A stretch of DNA of 10,713 bases from JAENZQ01 sp964553505. GTDB lineage: Bacteria; Bacillota; Clostridia; Peptostreptococcales; JAAYPU01. Under the pieces are notes generated by a model. It saw nothing but the letters and a program-made list of their open reading frames with translations. It did no database searches and had not been told where the DNA came from. The position numbers and the translations under genes were made by a program. Each line of letters opens with the position of its first letter. Position 1 is the stretch's first letter. This document shows positions 5,899 through 10,713 of this stretch, one piece after another. The stretch lies in contig CAZKKX010000084.1 in the NCBI GenBank assembly GCA_964553505.1, positions 1 to 10,713 on the forward strand. The letters are read 5' to 3'.

Positions 5899-5968
5899 AA
5901 AAATCCATACCTATTAGCAGCACCTTTTTAGATAGAATAATGTAAAAACCGCATTACTCAGGTATGGA
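5899..5968 (-). terminator. Long-loop hairpin with T run behind the EFR1-type gene
   Basis: On the minus strand TCCATACCT (5968-5960) pairs with AGGTATGGA (5912-5904), and TTTTT follows (5903-5899). The 47-base loop can form a further short stem (TTTTTA with TAAAAA). It starts 23 bases behind the stop of the flavodoxin-ferredoxin gene, which suits a terminator, but the large loop is unusual. A small palindromic insert flanked by inverted repeats is an alternative. Confidence 0.45.
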
Positions 5969-5991
5969 ATTTCATTTTACAATTTAGGAGA

Positions 5992-6804
5992 TTAAACAAA
6001 CAATTCCGGTTCCTTTCGCTTCTTAAATTCTATTTCCAATTCCTTTTTATGCCTTAAATAATCTTCATCATCATAATACTTGGCCTGGACAGGGCATTTC
6101 TTGATACACGCACCGCATTTGATACAGATTCCATTCAACCTGCTTGTATCGTCCGAATCAATAGAACCCATTGGACAAACTTTTACACAAAGTTTACAAT
6201 CCGTACAATTCCCGTTTGTTTTGGGCTTTACCCTTCTAATATCCACAGGGATTCCTTCTTTATTGATGGGTCTGTAATAATTCCTGTAAGGACTATTTCC
6301 TTTTACAATAATTGTCTGAAACTCCTGCCTTGAAACTTTTCCGTATATTCCACTAGCAAAATGTGATGCAATAACCATATCCTTTTCATCCGGTCTGTTT
6401 TTTGCCAATGTTTTAGAAAAAGAATGCTCTCCTATAAAGGCGCCTGCGGCAATAACTTTAAATTTTTTTGACTCAAGAATATCCTTTAGTTCAATCAATG
6501 CATCATCATAATTTCTGTTTCCATAGACAACCACGGCTATGGCAAAAGCACCGTTTCCATCGATGGCATTCAAATATTTCAATAATACATTGGGAACACG
6601 TCCTGCATATACCGGTACACCAACAATAACCACATCGTTTTCTGAAAATAACACAGACTTACTTCTATTACCGGGTAATGTTAAGTCAATGGCGTTAGAT
6701 ACCTCTACTGCCATATTCTCTGCAAGTTTATCGGCAATGCCTGTTACTATTTTTTCAGTAGTACCTGTAGCACTAAAATACAATGTCTTTATTTTCTGAT
6801 TCAT
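5992..6804 (-). CDS. EFR1-type flavodoxin-like/ferredoxin fusion protein
   Basis: The 270-residue cytoplasmic protein joins a flavodoxin-like domain to a two-cluster ferredoxin. The N-terminus has an FMN phosphate-binding loop (SATGTTEKI, 11-19) and a core strand VVIVGVPVYAGRVP. The C-terminal third has two complete [4Fe-4S] motifs, CTDCKLCVKVCP (200-211) and CIKCGACIKKCP (227-238). This layout matches the EFR1 family ferredoxins common in anaerobic Firmicutes, thought to move electrons between FMN and iron-sulfur clusters; partners are not known from sequence. A charged, Lys/Glu-rich tail ends the protein. The ATG at 6804 has AGGAGGT about 8 bases upstream. It lies 57 bases behind the MoxR operon on the same strand, so readthrough is possible, but a functional link is not shown. 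Confidence 0.88.
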   Translation of the reverse strand: MNQKIKTLYFSATGTTEKIVTGIADKLAENMAVEVSNAIDLTLPGNRSKSVLFSENDVVIVGVPVYAGRVPNVLLKYLNAIDGNGAFAIAVVVYGNRNYDDALIELKDILESKKFKVIAAGAFIGEHSFSKTLAKNRPDEKDMVIASHFASGIYGKVSRQEFQTIIVKGNSPYRNYYRPINKEGIPVDIRRVKPKTNGNCTDCKLCVKVCPMGSIDSDDTSRLNGICIKCGACIKKCPVQAKYYDDEDYLRHKKELEIEFKKRKEPELFV

Positions 6805-6835
6805 ATTATATAACCTCCTGCAACTCTACTGTATA

Positions 6836-6856
6836 CTTATAAAGATCCTTTTTAAG
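6836..6856. repeat. Near-perfect inverted repeat between membrane gene and EFR1-type gene
   Basis: CTTATAAAG-ATC-CTTTTTAAG has 8 of 9 arm positions symmetric. With a 3-base loop, weak A/T pairing and no T run it is a poor terminator. It may be an operator or a chance AT-rich dyad. It lies 32 bases before the EFR1-type start. Confidence 0.3.
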
Positions 6857-6861
6857 CGTTC

Positions 6862-8220
6862 CTATTTCCCATTTATGAAACTGCCGCCTGCTTTCTTTAA
6901 ATAATCAATCAAAAGTTTATATTCTCCTTCCCCTGACATTTCCGGGCAAAGTCCGTAATAAGTAGCCTGATAATCTTTACTCAATCGGATCAACAATTCA
7001 GGCACTTTGTAATCTCTGCCATTATAGCTGATGCTCCTTTCTTTTTCAGGGATATGATTGATTACTTTCTCTATATATTCTTTAGATGTTTCTGTTTTCT
7101 TTTTTAGGATATCGTTCTTTTTACCCCATTTTAGAACTTGTCGGTAATACCAATAAATGGGATGCTTATAAAAGCGAATAAAATTCATACGCCACTTTAG
7201 TTTTAAAATATTAAAATAATCCTTGATCTTCTCTTTAATATTTGGCCATTTGGATTCTCTGGAAACAACAATCCTTCTTGGTGTTCCCCATGTGTTTGTC
7301 AGTCGAATTTTCCTTAATCTGGATATATGCCACACTGCAATAACGGTTATGATTATAGCAATTCCTGTAATCACCCATCTAACAGGAAAAGCATGTGTTG
7401 TTTCTTCCAATATTTCCGAAGGGATCATTTTTTGTCCCGGTGGTGCCGCAGGCATTTCGCCCACTTCCGGTTCCGGAAGAAGGCTGAACAACCATTTAAA
7501 AAAAAGACCTATCTGTAATCCTGACCATTTCAACATTTTCCAAAGCCCGGTGCCTAACGAATATAGTCCTTTGTTAACAGAAGGTAGGAGTAAAACCAAT
7601 GAGAAAACCGGTATGCAAATCAAAAAAACGGTCATCACTCCGGTGAACCAACCGGATTTTCCTGCTTTAATAATCTTCACATTTTGATTGCTCTCGTTAT
7701 CTTCATGGTTTTGTAAAGTCAATAACATGCCAATAAGACTACTTGCAATTGCAAATATGAAAAAGATATGAAATGTTTGGTTTGTCCATTCTTTCATTGT
7801 AAAAACAGATGTAAAAATAATGTAATAAATAACATTTCCCTCAAAGCGACGCAGTATTTCCTGTCTTGTGGGAAGATGCCGAGTCAGTCGGGCGCTACGC
7901 AAAAAAATAAAGATAGTACCGATACTTACCGCCAGACCGAATCCCCAGGTTCCCTGAGGAACAGAACTTTTCCAGTTTTGTATCACAAAAAAAACTATTA
8001 CCAGCATATTTGCCGAAAACAAAAACACATGATTGTTGCTTTTTAATAGTAAAAGATTTAAAACATAGCCTGTTATCCCGGATATTATCAGCCAAGTTAA
8101 ATCAAAGAAAGCCGGTTGATTCCATTCAACACTTGTAAACAACACAATGACATAATAAATCCATATCATTTCACTAAAAATCATTACGAAAGATTTATAT
8201 ATGTCTTTAAACCGATCCAT
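6862..8220 (-). CDS. Polytopic membrane protein of the MoxR operon, TgpA-like without transglutaminase core
   Basis: The 452-residue protein has about eight likely membrane segments (near 11-29, 41-59, 64-81, 91-108, 129-145, 149-169, 191-213, 279-299), a possible extra hydrophobic stretch at 236-248, and a basic cytoplasmic C-terminal domain of about 150 residues. Gene order MoxR-DUF58-this gene is that of operons where the third gene encodes a transglutaminase-like membrane protein (TgpA/YebA type). Here the segment before the last membrane helix, where the transglutaminase core normally sits, is only a short Pro-rich linker (about 249-278), with no Cys-His-Asp core. The tail may correspond to the C-terminal DUF4129-like part. 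The ATG at 8220 has AAGGAG at good spacing, 15 bases behind the DUF58 stop. The fold assignment rests on context and topology, not on clear sequence signatures. Confidence 0.75.
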   Translation of the reverse strand: MDRFKDIYKSFVMIFSEMIWIYYVIVLFTSVEWNQPAFFDLTWLIISGITGYVLNLLLLKSNNHVFLFSANMLVIVFFVIQNWKSSVPQGTWGFGLAVSIGTIFIFLRSARLTRHLPTRQEILRRFEGNVIYYIIFTSVFTMKEWTNQTFHIFFIFAIASSLIGMLLTLQNHEDNESNQNVKIIKAGKSGWFTGVMTVFLICIPVFSLVLLLPSVNKGLYSLGTGLWKMLKWSGLQIGLFFKWLFSLLPEPEVGEMPAAPPGQKMIPSEILEETTHAFPVRWVITGIAIIITVIAVWHISRLRKIRLTNTWGTPRRIVVSRESKWPNIKEKIKDYFNILKLKWRMNFIRFYKHPIYWYYRQVLKWGKKNDILKKKTETSKEYIEKVINHIPEKERSISYNGRDYKVPELLIRLSKDYQATYYGLCPEMSGEGEYKLLIDYLKKAGGSFINGK

Positions 8221-8235
8221 AACAGGTTCTCCTTC

Positions 8236-9513
8236 TTAAACAGATTTATTAGATGCAAGAAACAAATTTATTTGCTTTGCATTTGCATCCAGCTTCTTTG
8301 AATACTCCGTTTCTTTTTTATAAAAGAAACTTATATCAGAAACCTTGTTCTTATGGATTTGAAACCAGGTATAATGTTCTTTTTTAATATGATGGCAGAA
8401 TACAAAAACCGGCATATACAGCTGTCCTTTATGATTCATTTCATCCAGGGAAACCATTCGTGGAACACCTACACGCTGTGTGATTTGAGCCAACCGGTCT
8501 AGAAAAGGCGTCAAATCCGTACCAGGTAAAATATTCGGCATTTTTTCTCCGCAGTAGTTCAGAGCATTACTTGAAAATCCAATGCCAACACCTTTTTCCT
8601 TATATTTTAATCCTACTGAGGCAATAACCGAAAGAGTCTTTTCAAAATCTTTTCGTTTATTAAAGGCATAAGCTTTTTGTTCATCCGGATCTTCATATGC
8701 TTTTTCAATAATCACGAACCCGCTGACATCAATATATATGACCAATTGTTCCATAACAATCGGCTGATAAACATTGGTCAAGAGCTTTCCTGTCCGGGCG
8801 CTTGCCTTCCAGTTTAACCTCTTCCATTCATCGCCGGCTTGATATTCTCTGGTACCGATAACCATAAGAGGATCTTCTATAAATCCGCCCTGTCTCCCTC
8901 TTATTCCCCAGTACATTGAAGGTTTTAGATTGGGAACATGGACAGGTATAATCTTTGGATAAACATAAAGTTTTTCCTCTAACCGGTATTCTTTTTCTGT
9001 TTCAGCAAAACGGAATCCATCACCTGAACGTAATATCACCTGTCCCAGATTATAAACACCTCTTTGCAACGCTCTACCTGTTAGTGCCCATTCAACTCTC
9101 CTAAACCAGAGCACCCATAAAAAGCGTACGGTGTAAGCATTAGCTCCTGCATTTTCATAACTGACACCTGTATTCTCAGAAAAAACCCACTCAAGCCAAA
9201 CCAAAGGAAGCCATTTTCCATTATAGACAGAGGCATGTATTAGAAAATCTTCGTCAACAAACAATCTGGCCTTTGAAAGTTTTAGATTGGGTTGAATATG
9301 ATTTAACGACGCTTTTTTCCATAGTGTAATGGCAATGAATAGAAATAACAGAAATGCGCTTACAACAATCAAAGATACAAATCTGTACCAGGTAGCAGCT
9401 AAAAGAATAAATAACAGGACCCATATTGCATGAAATTGAAATAATATACTGGTGTCCAAAGAAGGTCGGTTGCTGGTTTCAAATTGGCGATCTGCTGTTT
9501 GCCCTTTACTCAT
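8236..9513 (-). CDS. DUF58 domain protein
   Basis: The 425-residue protein has two adjacent membrane helices (about 28-43 and 46-64), a beta-rich middle, and the DUF58 signature GTREYQAGDEWKRLNWKASA (220-239). A von Willebrand A-like half follows, with D262-V-S264 at the place of the MIDAS motif; the third MIDAS Ser is missing (DVSG), so metal binding may be weak. DUF58 proteins accompany MoxR ATPases and are thought to be their membrane partners in assembling or activating envelope or metal-dependent complexes. The start overlaps the end of moxR by 8 bases, with GAGGTGA just upstream inside moxR, a sign of translational coupling. The family call is firm; the client is unknown. Confidence 0.92.
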   Translation of the reverse strand: MSKGQTADRQFETSNRPSLDTSILFQFHAIWVLLFILLAATWYRFVSLIVVSAFLLFLFIAITLWKKASLNHIQPNLKLSKARLFVDEDFLIHASVYNGKWLPLVWLEWVFSENTGVSYENAGANAYTVRFLWVLWFRRVEWALTGRALQRGVYNLGQVILRSGDGFRFAETEKEYRLEEKLYVYPKIIPVHVPNLKPSMYWGIRGRQGGFIEDPLMVIGTREYQAGDEWKRLNWKASARTGKLLTNVYQPIVMEQLVIYIDVSGFVIIEKAYEDPDEQKAYAFNKRKDFEKTLSVIASVGLKYKEKGVGIGFSSNALNYCGEKMPNILPGTDLTPFLDRLAQITQRVGVPRMVSLDEMNHKGQLYMPVFVFCHHIKKEHYTWFQIHKNKVSDISFFYKKETEYSKKLDANAKQINLFLASNKSV

Positions 9514-10480
9514 AAATCACCTCTTCTTCAGGCAAACTGACTTTTCTCAATATTTCCTCTAAAATATCCTCTGATGAAATATTATTTATATGTGCTTCTG
9601 TCTTCAGAATTATACGATGATTCCAAACCGGCTTTACCATATCTTTCACATCATCTAAAATAACATAATTTCTCCCATTCAACATTGCCCATGCCTTTAC
9701 AATTTTGTATAATACTTTGCTTCCTCTGGGGCTTACCCCTACTGAAATATTGTCATGTGAACGTGTTTCATTGGCTAAACAGGTAATATACTCTCGTATT
9801 GACTCATGAACATGAACATCTTTACATTTTCTCTGCAGTTCCTGAATACCCTCCGGATCAAATATAACGTCAATTTTGTCATAAGGGATCTCGTCTCCCA
9901 CTTTCTCAAGCATGCTTTCTTCTTCTTTTTGTGTCGGGTATCCTAATTTTAACTTCATGCTAAATCTATCCAACTGTGCTTCGGGAAGCGTAAAAGTACC
10001 TTCCATTTCTATAGGGTTTTGTGTGGCTAAAACAATAAAAGGGGAAGATAGGATATAGGTTTTTCCCTCTAAGGAAACTTGCCGTTCCTCCATACACTCC
10101 AATAAGCCGGATTGCGTACGAGGCAAAGCCCTATTGATTTCATCTACCAATAATACGTTGGTAAAAACCGGTCCTTTTCTCAAATAGAACTCACTTGTTT
10201 TGGGATTGAATATAGAACCTCCTAAAATATCCGACGGGAGCAAGTCCGGTGTGCACTGGATTCTGGAAAACAGGCAATCCAATCCTTTGGAGAATGCCTT
10301 AACCATTGTGGTTTTCCCCGTTCCGGGAAGATCCTCCAGCAAGACATGCCCTTCACTCAGCAATGCCGTCAATATAAATTTTAATTCTTTTCTTCTTCCA
10401 ACGATGACCTTATCCATTTCATCCCATAATTTATCCAGTTGATGGATAAATGCCGGGAGCATGTCATTATTACGATTCAT
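9506..10480 (-). CDS. MoxR family AAA+ ATPase
   Basis: The 324-residue protein carries all core AAA+ motifs of the MoxR class: Walker A DLPGTGKTT (50-58), Walker B VLLVDEIN (109-116), sensor 1 ATQN (152-155), arginine finger in PEAQLDRF (R172), and sensor 2 SPRG (250-253). Length and motif spacing are normal. MoxR ATPases act as chaperone-like remodelers, usually with von Willebrand A-domain partners such as the DUF58 protein encoded next. The ATG at 10480 is preceded by AGAAGG at about 8 bases; the ATG seven bases upstream meets a stop after one codon. It is the first gene of the operon and is served by the promoter at 10514-10542. Confidence 0.96.
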   Translation of the reverse strand: MNRNNDMLPAFIHQLDKLWDEMDKVIVGRRKELKFILTALLSEGHVLLEDLPGTGKTTMVKAFSKGLDCLFSRIQCTPDLLPSDILGGSIFNPKTSEFYLRKGPVFTNVLLVDEINRALPRTQSGLLECMEERQVSLEGKTYILSSPFIVLATQNPIEMEGTFTLPEAQLDRFSMKLKLGYPTQKEEESMLEKVGDEIPYDKIDVIFDPEGIQELQRKCKDVHVHESIREYITCLANETRSHDNISVGVSPRGSKVLYKIVKAWAMLNGRNYVILDDVKDMVKPVWNHRIILKTEAHINNISSEDILEEILRKVSLPEEEVIYE

Positions 10481-10513
10481 TTCATTATCCTTCTGTGTAT
10501 TTATTTTGCTATC

Positions 10514-10542
10514 ATTCTATCTTATTTAAAGATAAATATCAA
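10514..10542 (-). promoter_or_regulatory. Sigma-A type promoter of the MoxR operon
   Basis: On the minus strand TTGATA (10537-10542), a 17-base spacer, then TAGAAT (10514-10519): four of six and five of six matches to consensus at optimal spacing. The implied start is about 25 bases before the moxR ATG. It lies between the hairpin at 10567-10596 and moxR, so the operon starts here. Confidence 0.7.
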
Positions 10543-10566
10543 TCTGGATGCTATGGAGTAAAGAAT

Positions 10567-10596
10567 AAACCCCTGTAGGTTTTTCCTCAGGGGTTT
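10567..10596 (-). terminator. Hairpin behind the right-edge SLH gene
   Basis: On the minus strand AAACCCCTGAGG pairs with CCT-A-CAGGGGTTT: 12 base pairs with one bulged A and a 5-base loop. It starts 6 bases after the TGA at 10603. The following sequence, ATTCTTTAC, is only a weak T run, but the stem and position make it the likely terminator of the SLH gene. Confidence 0.65.
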
Positions 10597-10602
10597 CATT
10601 CA

Positions 10603-10713
10603 TCAGATTAGATTGGATTTCTGAAGTAGCCTTCTTATGATAACCGCCACTTCCGCTCTGGTTATTTTATCTTTTGGTCCAAGCATCGTACTGCTCTTTC
10701 CGGAAATAATATC
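10603..10713 (-). CDS. 3' end of an SLH-domain protein (cut by the window edge)
   Basis: The last 36 residues and TGA stop of a gene entering from the right. They read as the second half of a C-terminal SLH domain: GPKDKITRAEVAVIIRRLL, with the T-R-A-E signature that contacts the wall polymer and the usual hydrophobic helix after it. Placing SLH domains at the C-terminus is the reverse of the protein at 2653-5241, whose SLH domains are N-terminal. The function of the rest is unseen. A hairpin terminator follows at once. Confidence 0.8.
   Translation of the reverse strand, partial: DIISGKSSTMLGPKDKITRAEVAVIIRRLLQKSNLI

Noticed and set aside
5697..5900. Plus-strand frame crossing the gap
   Set aside because: Half of it is N, so it has no coding support.

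Overview
The window reads as chromosomal DNA of an AT-rich, Gram-positive, probably anaerobic and possibly spore-forming Firmicute of the clostridial type. The grounds are AT-rich codon use, strong AGGAGG-type ribosome binding sites, S-layer homology (SLH) proteins, a LysM/NodB polysaccharide deacetylase, a flavodoxin-ferredoxin fusion and a PadR regulator. The species cannot be named. Every gene I can support lies on the minus strand, so transcription runs from the right edge (10713) to the left (1). A run of exactly 100 N (5775-5874) marks an assembly gap, so the continuity of the two halves is assumed.

Right half, in transcription order: the last 36 codons of an SLH-domain protein (10603-10713) and a hairpin behind it; a clear sigma-A type promoter; then a tight MoxR operon: a MoxR AAA+ ATPase (9506-10480), a DUF58 protein overlapping it by 8 bases (8236-9513), and a polytopic membrane protein (6862-8220) in the slot usually held by a transglutaminase-like membrane protein, but without the transglutaminase core. 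An EFR1-type flavodoxin/2x[4Fe-4S] protein (5992-6804) follows after a short gap and may be cotranscribed. A long-loop hairpin with a T run follows it.

Middle: after the N gap there is a decayed C-terminal piece of a sensor histidine kinase ATPase domain with an intact intrinsic terminator. Next to it is a candidate promoter with an inverted repeat, leading into a large secreted SLH protein (2653-5241). That protein has three SLH domains, a repetitive beta-rich stretch and several acidic Ig-like modules. Its last codons and stop are supplied by a short palindrome. A 26-base near-identical copy of its early coding sequence lies in the non-coding DNA behind it.

Left part: a small VOC-fold protein (1982-2344), a three-LysM polysaccharide deacetylase (833-1936) whose Shine-Dalgarno sequence is the 3' arm of a terminator-like hairpin, a PadR regulator (112-648), and the first 17 codons of another gene at the left edge. 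The padR promoter region and the start region of the left-edge gene carry matching inverted repeats, which suggests one PadR operator used twice.

The common theme is the cell envelope: SLH proteins, a glycan deacetylase and a MoxR/DUF58 membrane operon. I found no CRISPR array, tRNA, rRNA or intact mobile element. I see no convincing wholly new system; the best leads are regulatory structures, a core-less third gene in the MoxR operon, and traces of decay and repeat insertion around the SLH gene.
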